Source of the DNA: Medicago truncatula
Taxonomy: Eukaryota; Streptophyta; Magnoliopsida; Fabales; Fabaceae
Assembly (NCBI RefSeq): GCF_003473485.1
Contig: NC_053047.1
Coordinates: 3,115,001-3,179,000, forward strand
Direction: 5' to 3'
DNA length: 64,000 nucleotides
Part shown: piece by piece, positions 33,843-43,953 of the stretch
Layout: each line of letters begins with the position of its first letter
Position numbering within the stretch: position 1 is the stretch's first letter
Notes under the pieces: generated by a model
Seen by the model: only the letters and a program-made list of their open reading frames with translations
Database searches by the model: none
What the model was told of the DNA's origin: nothing
Translations under genes and position numbers: made by a program

Positions 33843-35065
33843 CTATAGTACTTCTGGTTCCGTAGTGAATTCACCTGTAATAAGCTTTCTGGGAATCTTT
33901 GCTTTCCTTTGCATCGATGGTTTATGCATCGATGGTTTTTGCACCAATGGTTTATGCATCGATGGTTTTTGCACCGATGGTTTTTGCATCAATGGTTTTT
34001 GCACCAATGGTGTCTGCATCGATGGTTTTTGCACTGATGGTTTATGCACCGATGGTTTCTGCATCGCTGGTTTTTGCACTGATGGTTTCTGCATCGTTGG
34101 TTTTTGCACTGACGGTTTCTGCATCGATGGTTTTTGCACCGATGGTTGCTGCATCAATGGTTTTTGCACTAATGGTGTCTGCATCGATGGTTTTTGCAAC
34201 GATGGTTTTTTCATCGATGGTTGCTGCATCGATGGTTTTTGCACTAATGGTTTCTTCATCGATGGTTTTTGCACCGCTGGTTGCTGCATCAATGGTTTTT
34301 GCACCGATGGTGTCTGCATCGATGGTTTTTGCACCGATGGTTGCTGCATCGATGGTTTTTGCACCGATGGTGTCTCGGCACTACAAATGCATTAGAAAAA
34401 AGGTCATGGAACATCAAATGATACTCAAGATCTAACTATTTAAGATTTACATTGAACTGAGGGATTGTTATTATTAGGGAGATGCTAACTTGTGCCCTTA
34501 TGATACATGTTAGCATGACCCTTATTATCATTAAGTTTCTTATCAATTAAGTTAGCAAGTGCCTTAAATGGTATATGTGATAATGAGTACTTTTGACACT
34601 TATGAACTCTCCCCGACATAATACTTTGTTTGTCCTAAAATAAAAGTTCTACAAAATGCAAGTTCAAAAGTCTATAGTTCACCATGCATTTAAGATTTGT
34701 GATCAATCAATGTGACTTTGTCAGAATTACAATGAACTACAATAATTTATTAAAACTACACTCTGTAGATTATTCAACATTACCGTGGTTTACAGTAATT
34801 CTGACAATTCACCTTAATATCAAACATGTAATAATTAATAATGAAATAGTGGTACATACCTGTCAAAATGGGGATGAGCATGATAGTGATGTGCATGAGG
34901 AAGTGGAATATAAGCAGAAAGTGCAAGTTTACGTGCTGCTTCAGCTTGAGCTTTGAGAAAATCATCAAGCACAAGTCCAGCCTCAAGGCATGGAATAGTA
35001 ATGGCGAAAGTAACCAAGAAAATAAATGCAATCTTAGTAGAACTTCCTGCCATTATTTTCCCCAT
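33843..35065 (-). CDS. Chimeric secreted protein: pectate-lyase-type N terminus joined to 31 pentapeptide repeats
   Basis: Two exons: 35065-34860 and 34380-33843, separated by a 479-bp GT-AG intron. The phase (2/1) matches exactly and the product is 247 aa. Residues 1-28 form a signal peptide ([19 protein letters not shown]) almost identical to that of the pectate lyase at 38062-39914. Residues 31-69 resemble a decayed Pec_lyase_N region (VLDDFLKAQAEAARKLAL, then a His-rich PHAHHYHAHPHFD). Exon 2 encodes 31 consecutive pentapeptides of the form P-[SLAT]-[VML]-[QHK]-[KQTR], mainly PSVQK and PSMQK, then a basic/acidic tail KAKIPRKLITGEF...EVL. No lyase catalytic domain is present. The pentapeptides recall legume cell-wall proline-rich proteins (PPVYK/PPVEK type) but lack Tyr. 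A secreted cell-wall protein, perhaps expressed in pollen, is inference; I know of no described family with this layout. Confidence 0.75.
33906..34370 (-). repeat. 15-bp coding tandem repeat, exactly 31 units
   Basis: The stretch is 465 bp, 31 units of 15 bp, with no insertion or deletion between units. Units alternate between two types (GTGCAAAAACCATCG and ATGCAGAAACCATCG on the minus strand), giving a 30-bp higher order period. Most changes between units are single substitutions. Because 15 is a multiple of 3 and the unit has no stop in several frames, long open frames also appear on the plus strand; these are by-products. Confidence 0.93.
34485..34580. repeat. Small fold-back element in the chimeric gene intron
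   Basis: GCTAACTTGTGCCCTTATGA and TAAGTTAGCAAGTGCCTTAA face a centre with ATGTTAGCATGACCCTTATT. Related in phrase to 27352-27540 and 59816-59992 (TTAACA plus GTGCCC motifs). Confidence 0.45.
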
Positions 35066-35089
35066 GCCTATCTTTTGTGTGTTGATCCC

Positions 35090-35099
35090 TTTATATATT
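35090..35099 (-). promoter_or_regulatory. TATA box of the chimeric gene
   Basis: Minus-strand AAATATATAAAGGG lies about 25-35 bp upstream of the start codon, matching AATATATAAAGG at the same place before the pectate lyase. The close spacing implies a short leader. Confidence 0.6.
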
Positions 35100-35109
35100 T
35101 ATTGTTTGT

Positions 35110-35345
35110 GTTTATCTAATTCTTTTGTTTGCTTTTATACTTATAAATGTCAAGGTCTTGAGATTAATTTGGCAACCCTATACCAATCAAACCCAAGTTA
35201 ATTTGGACCTTAGAATAATCCTTGGTTTGTGTTGTTTGATAGAGTATAAATTTAGGGATGGTTAAATAAACAATGGCATTCCTTGAAAGTTTGATGGGTT
35301 TGATTCTAAATTTAGCATTGGAAAAGGTAATCATAATCATTAATC
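35110..35345 (-). promoter_or_regulatory. Duplicated promoter region, copy 1
   Basis: Upstream sequence shares ordered blocks with 39999-40210 upstream of the pectate lyase: AAGGTCTTGAGATTA, TATACCAATCAAA, TAATCCTTGGTTTGTGTT, GGTTAAA and GATTCTAAATTTAGCA. The promoter was therefore duplicated together with exon 1. Confidence 0.75.
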
Positions 35346-36057
35346 CTTCCATGTGGACAAGATCATATTGTTACCATTAATCATTATAACTTTTTGTTTG
35401 ACCATATTATTGTCCAAATGTATTGCCAATTTTCATGCCTTATTTTTGTGTGCGAGTGACAATTACGTGTTTAATTATTTCTCTCCGTTTTAAAATGACT
35501 GTTGTGTAAAGTTTTTCACATAAATTAAAAAAGTAATGATATTGTCAAATGACATTACAATATTATTAAAGTGATAAATTTACTATTTGTGTCTTTCTCA
35601 CCATCATAAATACAAATTGAAAATAATATTTTGGAAGTAGTGTGCTCGATAATTAGAGGGTCAAATTGAAAAAAAATGAATTAATTTTACAATGAAAAAT
35701 GTAAATGATCATCATTTTGAGTCTATTTGTTTTGTTACTAAATTTCATTCATTTTAAAATAGAGAAAATATGATTTAAATAGGGGCAGACCTACATAAGG
35801 ATTGATGTGACTATAATAACACCGAAATTTTTTGAAAAAAGATGGACACTATTATAAAAAAAATAGTGACCAAAGTTTCGGTCGCTAAAGCATAAAAGTT
35901 GATCACTAACTTGATTAACGATGAATATAATGACAAAAAACAGTCTATAACTTTATTATAGGAAACGGTCTTTAACTTCATTATTGACAAAAAAGTGACT
36001 GGAATTTTGGTATAAAATATTAAAACAAGATTTTGCCAATGGAGTTGTATGCCATAA

Positions 36058-36596
36058 AGATTGATAGACACCCTTAATGTGTACACCCTTTGTATTACTC
36101 TTAAAAATTTCAAATAACCAAATATATGGTGTCTGTGACCACATTTTTTCAGTTGCGTGACCACTATTTAAATGCTGAAAAATGCGGTCACGCAACTAAA
36201 ATGTACGTGACCACTATTTTTCCACTTAGTTAACCAAATAAATTCTGGAAAATATAGTGGTCACGTAACTAGAAAAATGTGGTCACACAGACCATATATT
36301 TGATTAACTAATCTTTTTTAGAGTGATACAAACGAATGTACACATTTTTTTTTTTTGAAAACTCGGTATCCGATCCAAGAATCGACTAATCCGAGGGGAC
36401 CAATCCCACCGCCCACTTGCGGGGCCCCGTTTAAAGACAGAGCAAGCTCTGTATGGACTTAGCCCACCGAAATTGGCACCAGAGGGAATCGAACCTGAGA
36501 CCTCTGAGGAGCAAACTGCAAGATCCCAAGCCAACCACTAGGCCAACCCCAAATGGGTTAAATGAATGTACACATTAAAGATGTCTATCTATCATT
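36058..36596. mobile_element. Fold-back MITE split by a SINE
   Basis: The left arm (AGATTGATAGACACCCTTAA, TGTGTACA, ACCAAATATATGGTGTCTGT, GACCACA) is inverse to the right arm (TGTGGTCACACAGACCATAT, ATTTGATTA, TGTACACATT and, after the SINE, AAAGATGTCTATCTATCATT). Inner arms hold further GTGGTCACG inverted pairs. Removing the SINE at 36347-36563 restores the right arm. Confidence 0.75.
36347..36563 (-). mobile_element. tRNA-derived SINE (second family), nested
   Basis: On the minus strand: A box TGGCCTAGTGGTTGGCTTGG, B box GGTTCGATTCC, a body of about 150 bp with GAGCTTGCTCTGTC and GGGGCCCCGC, and an A tail. The 13-bp target duplication GAATGTACACATT lies at 36334-36346 and 36564-36576. Longer and more GC-rich than the other SINE family here, and well preserved. 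Confidence 0.88.
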
Positions 36597-38061
36597 CCTC
36601 TCTAAAAAGATATATATTAAGTCAAAAGTGGCCTTAAAACCAACATGGATGTTCAAAAACTAGATAATTTGCATGCATGTTGATTTGGTATATGCATTTT
36701 TGTGTAATAGATATTTTTTTGGGTTGATCGGTATATATAAATTATTTCTAAATAATCATTTGTTGTGTGTTAGTAAGTTATTATATTAGTTTTTTTTGAA
36801 AGGGTTATATTTATTTAAGTTGTTTGTTTTACATCATATTGAATATTATTGGTATTTATCTTCGAATCATGTTACATGCAATTAAATAGTAAATGATATT
36901 GATCTGGCAAAAGGTACAAATACAAGACATGTTACTATTGTTTTTCTCTTGTAAAAATAAATTGAATGATTTTCTCTTGTGCCCTTTTCATCACATTGCT
37001 TCTAATTTTATCACAATTATATTCTTCTCTACACCATTAGACAAAATTGAGCAAGGAGATACAAATACTAAAAAATGAGATAATAAAGCTTGTCGATGCA
37101 AAAATTATTATCCTAGGTCATTGCTTACATTAAAAAAATTTTTTTTTTTAAGAAGCTAGCTCCACTCTTTCTATAGATGACAACAATGGAACAAAAAAAA
37201 CATAATCCAAAGATCAAATCCTTATAATTACCTTTATAAAAAATTTAGAACACAAAGATCAAATCCTCCATCGAAATAGTTAAAAAAAATAAAAAATTTG
37301 CATCAAAGAAAAGGACATTCTATTTGGAGAAGTGACAACAGAAAATTTCTCACCAAATGCATCACATAAAATAAATAATTCTAAGAAAGTTACTCACTAT
37401 TTTGAGAGAGGTAACAAGATATCACATAATTTGATGTCATGATGGGTCTTGTATATATTTTTGTAATTAATTTTATTGAAATTTCTAACGTCGAGTTTAT
37501 TCGAAGGTAAAAAAATGAGAATCACATCTTTAACTAACTCTCATATCTTTATTAGTGTAGTGTCATGTATTACCGATTTGATATCTAATTAAATGTTATA
37601 AGCTCATGTTCCTCTAAAAAAGAGTTAAAGCGTTATCACATCCCACGTTTTGAATGAAAGAATCTTTTTTCTTTTTCTTTTTTGCTACTATGTTTTACTT
37701 CTCTTGATTTTGTCTTTAACTTTTTCTCTTTTGAACGTTTTGATATCCTAATGTAATTGCCTCATTGAGTCATTGTTTGTATGTGTCATGAATGAGTACA
37801 AAACATATAAAACTAATAAAAAAAAGCATTAATAGAGTTAAAAAAAAAGCTTGCAAATAAATCGTAAATTTTTTTCTTTATTTCATTGATATCTAAAACC
37901 CAAGAAATGACTTCAAATCCCTTTCACACAACAAGGCTATAAAATATAAATGTTTTAACAAAACATAAACCCTAGCTAGAGGATTCTAATAATTTTGTGT
38001 TTGTGTAGGCATGTGATTTTGTTCACACTTATTTATAAAAATATATTATTTTTTTCTTCTT

Positions 38062-39914
38062 CTAACAAGGCTTTCCTACTACACAATTTAGGGCACCAGC
38101 ATTCCTTGTTAGTCTACTAACATGAGATCCATCTCTTGGTTGCATCATATATGCTTTTTTGAATGGTTTCCTATTAATAGGTGCACCAGATGGAACAAAT
38201 TTAGCACCATTCATGAATACATCCAATTCTGAACTCCATTGCCAATTCTTCCATACATCAGGTGGAGCATAATCTCTATGTGTGACTTCCTTTGCAGCAC
38301 CATTGTCTGGAGCAATGAAACGATTTCCTTGGCTAAGAATTGTTGGTGATGAGCTTCCACCAATTGCATACATTATCCAATGAGTATAGTCATTGTTCAA
38401 AACATGAACAAAACCATATCTGCACCTTGGCATTCTTTGAATCAATCCTTGTCCAAAGTGGTTGAATGCTACTGTTATTTGCATAAGCTTGTCACCAGTG
38501 TATGAATCACTAGCTCCAAATAACATAACCTGCAATCAGAGACGGACCCATAAATTTTAAGTAATGTAGGCCATGTATATACATTTTGCAGAAATTAAAT
38601 ATCATATAAAATTTCATTTTTTTTATTTTATATTAATTAATATATCATGCAATAGTAGCCATTTTTTTACTTACATCATTATGTTTTGTCATGTGACAAT
38701 TTGAGATTGTGATACCAGTAGAACCTTGGATAATATCAACAAGACCATCCTCACATTCAGAGAGTGAAAGATGATCAATCCAAATATTGGAAGATCCATA
38801 AATAGAGATAGCATCACCATCACTTCTTGTTCTTTGTCCAGTATGGTCAAAAGAATCCCTAATCAAACCACCTGGTTTAGCTTTAATATTTTGAATATGA
38901 AGTCCATGAATGATAACATTATTAACAAATTGCATTGTAATTCCAGCACCATCCCTAATTTGAACATTAGCTCCACGACCATCAATTGTTTTGTCAGAAG
39001 AAACCATCAATTCTTGGTTCAATCTAATGACCATGCTACGTGCAAAAGTGATCCATAATGGTCCCTTTTGGACAGCACCAAATCTAAGGGTTCCAGGTTT
39101 AGGGTTTACCATGTCATTATCAGACTCATCAGTGACCACATAGATTGGACCTCCAAGCCCACCAGTTGTCTTTCTTCCAAAGCCCTTACTACACTTGGCT
39201 AATTGAAATCGATTCGCAGCCCAATCGGCTTTGCACCTCCAACAACTATCAATTGGGTTGGTTGCTTCACATGGTCCATCATGTTTTTTACCTTTTTGCC
39301 TCATTTCCCTTCTTGTGTTGTTTTCTTCTGCTTCCATTGACCTGTAAATTTACCAAAGTGTAATTAACATAAGTTTAGACTAGAGTAATTAAACATGGAC
39401 ATTGTGGTCATGTGTAACTTCTCTAGGAATGGGTTCAAACTATAACCTAATATGTCTCATGGATTGATCTTTACGACCGGAGTCAAGAATACACATGTTT
39501 ATACCAAAACGTATGAACGATACTCATCAATTTTTTGAATCATCGATAAGTGATTAGCATGGTGCAATAATAGATAGAAAAGAAGAAAAATAAAAGATGA
39601 AAAAGATACGTGTTTGATAACACATGAGTTTGCCAGAAGCACGGAGAACCATTGTGATATCAAACATGCACGAATAGTGATACATACATGTGAACGGCGA
39701 CATTAAGGTCATGAGCAACTCCTTCAGGAATTGGAACATATGTTTCAACAGCAACTTTATGGGCTTCTTCAGCTCGAGCTTTGACAAAATCATCAATTTC
39801 AGCAGGAGATAAAACATGTGCAGCCTCAAGGCATGGAATAGTAATGGCGAAAGTAACCAAGAGAATAAAAGCAATCTTGGTAGAACTTTCTACCATTATT
39901 TTTTCCATGCCCAT
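38062..39914 (-). CDS. Pectate lyase (polysaccharide lyase family 1, LAT59-like)
   Basis: Secreted enzyme that cleaves de-esterified pectin by Ca2+-dependent beta-elimination. Exons: 39914-39688, 39341-38675 and 38529-38062. Junctions are GT-AG with fitting phases; the product is 453 aa. Order: signal peptide (about 1-31, [19 protein letters not shown]), Pec_lyase_N region ([20 protein letters not shown] to VAVHM), then the catalytic beta-helix from [19 protein letters not shown] onward. Visible PL1 landmarks are [38 protein letters not shown] and the active-site region [17 protein letters not shown]. The N-terminal domain is characteristic of the pollen LAT56/LAT59 subgroup, so pollen-tube growth is a likely setting. 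The start at 39914 is chosen because the paralogous exon at 35065 begins equivalently; 39908 is an alternative in-frame ATG. Confidence 0.95.
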
Positions 39915-39954
39915 GTTTTGTGTTTTATTTTCTCCTTAGACTGGTTTTTTTTCC

Positions 39955-39964
39955 TTTATATATT
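39955..39964 (-). promoter_or_regulatory. TATA box of the pectate lyase gene
   Basis: Minus-strand AATATATAAAGG lies 40-50 bp before the start codon, in the position equivalent to the one upstream of the chimeric gene. Confidence 0.6.
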
Positions 39965-39998
39965 GTGTATGTGTTTATCTATATTTTTTTTTTCTTTT

Positions 39999-40210
39999 TT
40001 GCTTATAAATGCCAAGGTCTTGAGATTAGTTTAATCTCTTAATGCACAAGACCTTGGTAAAGCTTATACCAATCAAAAGCAAGTAAGTATGGACCTTGGC
40101 ATAATCCTTGGTTTGTGTTCATTTTATGGAGTACAAATTTGGGAATGGTTAAAGAATCAATGGCAGTCCTTAAAAGTTTGAAGAGTGATTCTAAATTTAG
40201 CAACGGAAAA
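39999..40210 (-). promoter_or_regulatory. Duplicated promoter region, copy 2
   Basis: Carries the same ordered blocks as 35110-35345, with small insertions (for example TTTAATCTCTTAATGCACAA after AAGGTCTTGAGATTAG). The copies are clearly related but diverged, so this duplication is older than the EGY3-like one at 3-6 kb. Confidence 0.75.
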
Positions 40211-40521
40211 GATGGACAACCTTTGTGTATTTTTAAGGATAATTGTGTCCACCAAAACTTTAGGCTATTAATAGATGAAAGGTCTAAATTAAAGGGAGTT
40301 AATATCGACTTTGAATTTTGAAAAAAAAAATGAAATTATTGACAATCCTTAAACCTTTTACTTGGACAAAGTCTTATTATTACATCGTTGTCCAAGTGTT
40401 TTGGCAATTTTCAAGCCTTATTAATTTAGCATGAATTGTAATTTTTTTTATAGCATGACTTTGTCGATGTATATCATGTGTATATTATACTATTTTGGTC
40501 AAAATCAATGATACTTAATTA

Positions 40522-40781
40522 CAATGCCGGCCCAACACATTTTGAGGCCTAAAGTATTATGAAATTGTATGGAAAAATGTTGAACCCATGCTGTAAGCAC
40601 CATAAAGTCTCGAGTCTACCATCTTTGCTTCATGACAAAGTTGTATAATTCATTTGTTATGTGACCTTTATTCTTTTGTATATATATACACAAATTTGTC
40701 TATTGTAAGGCCTTTATTCTAACTCCAAATTTGAAGGCCTAAAACGAGGGTTTGAGTCGCCTTACCCTTAGGCCAGCCCTG
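40522..40781. mobile_element. hAT-type MITE
   Basis: The ends CAATGCCGGCCCAACAC and GGCCAGCCCTG form short inverted repeats of the CAGGGCCGGCCC type. A perfect 8-bp target duplication CTTAATTA lies at 40514-40521 and 40782-40789. An 8-bp duplication is diagnostic of hAT elements. The interior has TTGAGGCCTAAAG and its approximate inverse near the right end. Confidence 0.85.
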
Positions 40782-40789
40782 CTTAATTA

Positions 40790-41884
40790 CTTATCATCCT
40801 CTAAAAAAAATAAATGATACCTATCATGATTAGATTACTTGGAAATCTCGTGTGTCGTGTCTAACGAAAATGGTTGACATCTAGTATGAACAAGTGGATC
40901 AAGTTGAGAGATCGTAACACTCGTTTTTTTCTTCTTCATTTGATCGAATTGATCATCGATGTGGTCTTATTTCACTATCTACCAAAGCATGATCACCTCT
41001 ATATATTGCCTATTTTGGTCCACATTATAAGGGTCTTACTGACTTCTGTCTTAAAGATACATGTTAAAAAACTTAAAAATACAACTTAGACATTAAAAAG
41101 AGTAATTTTTGTATTTTAAGAATTTGAATACACAATTTTTTAAACAATTTTTTTTTTTTTTAAGAGGCAATTTTTTAAACAAAATTAGTATATGTAGTTT
41201 CTCAATATTAAAAATACACCACAACCAACTTTACTTTTGTTGTTTAAGACAAGACACAATCAACTTTACTTTTGTGTTTAATAGGACGATGCCATTGACA
41301 GTGCACAAAAGTTTGTGACAAAACTAGTGTCAATTTATGAAACACGTGAAAAATATTTTGGAGAATGCATATATTTTCTTTTTGTTACACCAATTAAAAA
41401 ATAAATAAATCATGTTAAATGTCTTTAAGGTTACTCGTAGTCTTGTAAGATAAATCATGTAACATGTCTTTTAATATTTTTTTCCTTCATAAATTCTTAT
41501 GAAGAAGAACAAGAAGTTTATTTAAAGTTACTCGTAGTCTTGTAAAGTAAATCATGTATGTAACATGTCTTTAAGGCATTATAGTCTTTGTCTTGTACTT
41601 CTATACGCATGATCTTTATAATTTTTCATCTTCTAATTTTTTCATTGTTCACCAAAAATGCTTATGAAGGAATACTTTTGTACAATATTTCAAAATAATA
41701 GTTTTCTTATACACATATTTTACATGAAACAATATTATAAGCTCCTTTTGACATACCACCAATTTTGCATGCCATATGCTATAGGTGAAAAATAAAATAT
41801 CATGACACATAACCTAAAAACTTGTCAAGTATAAGATAAGAAGAAGTTTGAAGAATTGTACTCTGAATTGGCACTAAAATAACA
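40790..41884. other. Intergenic, S1-like pseudogene upstream
   Basis: A local duplication is visible: TTACTCGTAGTCTTGTAA followed by ATAAATCATGTAACATGTCT occurs at about 41430-41470 and again, altered, at 41526-41575. No gene is supported. Confidence 0.5.
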
Positions 41885-42338
41885 ATGGCTTCATGTGGCA
41901 AACAAGTTTTGTTCTTGCTATTTGTCTTGGTTGTCATTATTCCTTTCACATTTCCTACCACTACTATACCACCCAAAAATGGTGTAGAACTTTTCGGTTT
42001 ATATCCCAAAACTACGTACCGTAGGTATTTTCAATCATCTAGGGGGTGAAGATTTTAGTGTTCATTGCAAATCCAAAGATGATGATTTTAGTTGGGAATT
42101 TCACCCTAATGTTTTTGGTACAACATTATTCTCTTGTAATATATCTTCGACAAGAGGTGAAGTAAACAATGTTTTCTACAATCAAAAGAGGGATCGTCAC
42201 AATAGGTGTCCTTTATTTTGTGACTAGTATGTCACAAAAGATGGCATAGAAGGGTTCAAAGTATTGGTTGATAGAGATGGATGGGAAATTGGTACGAAGC
42301 AAGACATAATTTTTAAGTGGGATCCTTACTCAAGATAA
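41885..42338 (+). pseudogene. S1-family self-incompatibility protein homologue (SPH), broken
   Basis: Small secreted protein of the plant S1/SPH family (Plant_self-incomp_S1). The ATG at 41885 opens a signal peptide (VLFLLFVLVVIIPFTF). This frame stops at the TGA 42047-42049. Family sequence continues in another frame from about 42030: NHLGGEDFSVHCKSKDDDF, then WEFHPNVFGTTLF, with a premature TAG at 42225-42227, then DGWEIGTKQDIIFKWDPYSR and a TAA at 42336. So there is at least one frameshift, one nonsense change and an apparent internal deletion after KDDD. No intron, as usual for the family. The coding similarity is still clear, so the loss is not ancient. Confidence 0.85.
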
Positions 42339-42533
42339 TAATAACACATAGATATGCATGTGTTAACTTGTATTTATTTATTTATTTATTTCATAAATGA
42401 AAATTTGCTTCACATATTTTGCATTCAGTCAGATTTCTTTTCCATTTCCATATAGTTGTTGGTGTTTTTGGATATATATATATTTTTTTTGGTTTATTGC
42501 TAAATGTGATTTGTGTTTGTATTTATTTAGTAA

Positions 42534-43369
42534 CAGGGCCGTTCCTAGAGTTTTACGGGTCTTAGATATAATATGAGTAATGGTTCATTATATAATATGT
42601 CGTAATTTTTTTTAACTCATTGTTGTGATTTTATTAGCTCTTCATTTTGTTTTTTTTCCCGCTTTTCACTACCAAATAATTTTTTTTTGCCAACATTTGA
42701 AAATAAATCAAATACATTATAAATACCAAAACAAAATAAAATACCGTAGAAGAGAACAATAGAACCTGTGAAATGATCATGAATGTGTCTCACATCGGTT
42801 TCATGATCTTGCAATATCAAATTCAATTTTGCAATCCTTTCAATTAATTCAAGAAATTTGACATTACAATATTGATATAATTTATTTTTTTGGAACCTTA
42901 GAAAGACACGATTAAGATTAATTTCGTAGGCTAATTTTCAACTAGGAAATAATTTGTTTTGTTATGAAAATTATCCACATTTCTTGGATAATAAATATCA
43001 CCAATATTTTTAATTTTAGTGAGGACATTATTAGGAAACCCCAAAAAAATATCGCTAATTTCTTCGATAATAAATTTTTTGGCACATTATTAAGAAAAAC
43101 CAATTTATTTTATAGAGAGGGTATAGAAACCTTTGTGTTATACGAGAGTATATATAACAAATCTCACTAAAAGGGCTTAAAACATTAATAGACTTGGGTC
43201 CATTCCTACATCATGTCAATATTCAGGCCTTTTAATAACATTTGCTATATAAACCCCCATAAACCAAATATTTTCATATACACCCCTCTCCATAAAAACA
43301 TTTGTAAAGCCCCCTAACGGCATGGGCTCTAGGTCGTCGCACGCCAGCCTATGCCTAGGGCCGGCCCTG
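42534..43369. mobile_element. Non-autonomous hAT element, 836 bp
   Basis: The left end CAGGGCCGTTCCTAG is inverse to the right end CCTAGGGCCGGCCCTG. The 8-bp flanks TTTAGTAA (42526-42533) and TTTAGTAG (43370-43377) differ at one base. The interior is AT-rich with no transposase that I can support. Confidence 0.8.
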
Positions 43370-43377
43370 TTTAGTAG

Positions 43378-43681
43378 AAATATAGTTGGAGTTGGTATCT
43401 TTCTTACTGGTACCTTACCAACTATTTGTATTCTAGTAGAAATATAGTTGGTGTTATCTTCTCAAACTTGGGGAGTTGGTTTCGTGACATTGTGTTAGGC
43501 CCAACTAAATGTTAGACAATCTACGTACTATCAAATTTTTGCTATCGCGCCATGACCATTTATATTCACACATCAAACTCAAAAGTAACAGACGTTGTCT
43601 TAAGAGTCTCATATTAAATTAAAGATTTTGTAAACCCGTGTAAGTGTGGACCGTACTCAACTCACAAGCTCAATTTTTTAA
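43378..43681. other. Intergenic, short direct repeat
   Basis: TAGTAGAAATATAGTTGG is repeated at about 43373 and 43434. Nothing else recognised. Confidence 0.4.
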
Positions 43682-43953
43682 GGGTAAATATCTCTTTTTG
43701 TCCCTGTAATATTAGCAGAATCTGCATACATGAAACATAAAATGAGGGACCAAAAGTGGAGGAATATGAAATTACAAGGACCAAAAGTGGGAGGAATATG
43801 AAATTACAGGGACGTGATTTATGCAGATTCTGTTGACGTGATGAAAAGATGACCAAAAGTGAAAGAATATGAAATTATATGGACAAAATCTAAATCTTTT
43901 ATTTTACAGGGACTAAAATCGGAATTCGCTAATATTACATGGGATATTTACCC
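43682..43953. mobile_element. Mutator-type MITE
   Basis: Ends GGGTAAATATCTCTTTTTGT and CATGGGATATTTACCC, with TAATATTAGC and GCTAATATTA as inner inverted pairs. The perfect 9-bp target duplication ATTTTTTAA lies at 43673-43681 and 43954-43962. The interior has direct repeats of GACCAAAAGTG and GGAATATGAAATTACA. Confidence 0.83.

Larger units (their letters stand above)
35390..38061. other. Intergenic with nested elements
   Basis: Contains a fold-back element with a nested SINE (listed separately). At about 35847-35895 a CACTATTATAAAAAAAATAG followed by GTGACC and TTTCGGTCGCTAAAG resembles a CACTA transposon end. Nothing coding is supported. Confidence 0.45.

Noticed and set aside
33766..34435. 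Two long plus-strand open frames (Cys-Ile-Asp-Gly-Phe repeats and Ala-Ser-Met-Val repeats)
   Set aside because: They are created by the 15-bp repeat being a multiple of three. The minus strand has a signal exon, splice sites and matching phase; the plus strand has none of these.
36304..36534. Minus-strand 76-aa open frame
   Set aside because: It lies entirely within the SINE and its flank and is explained by the GC-rich SINE body.
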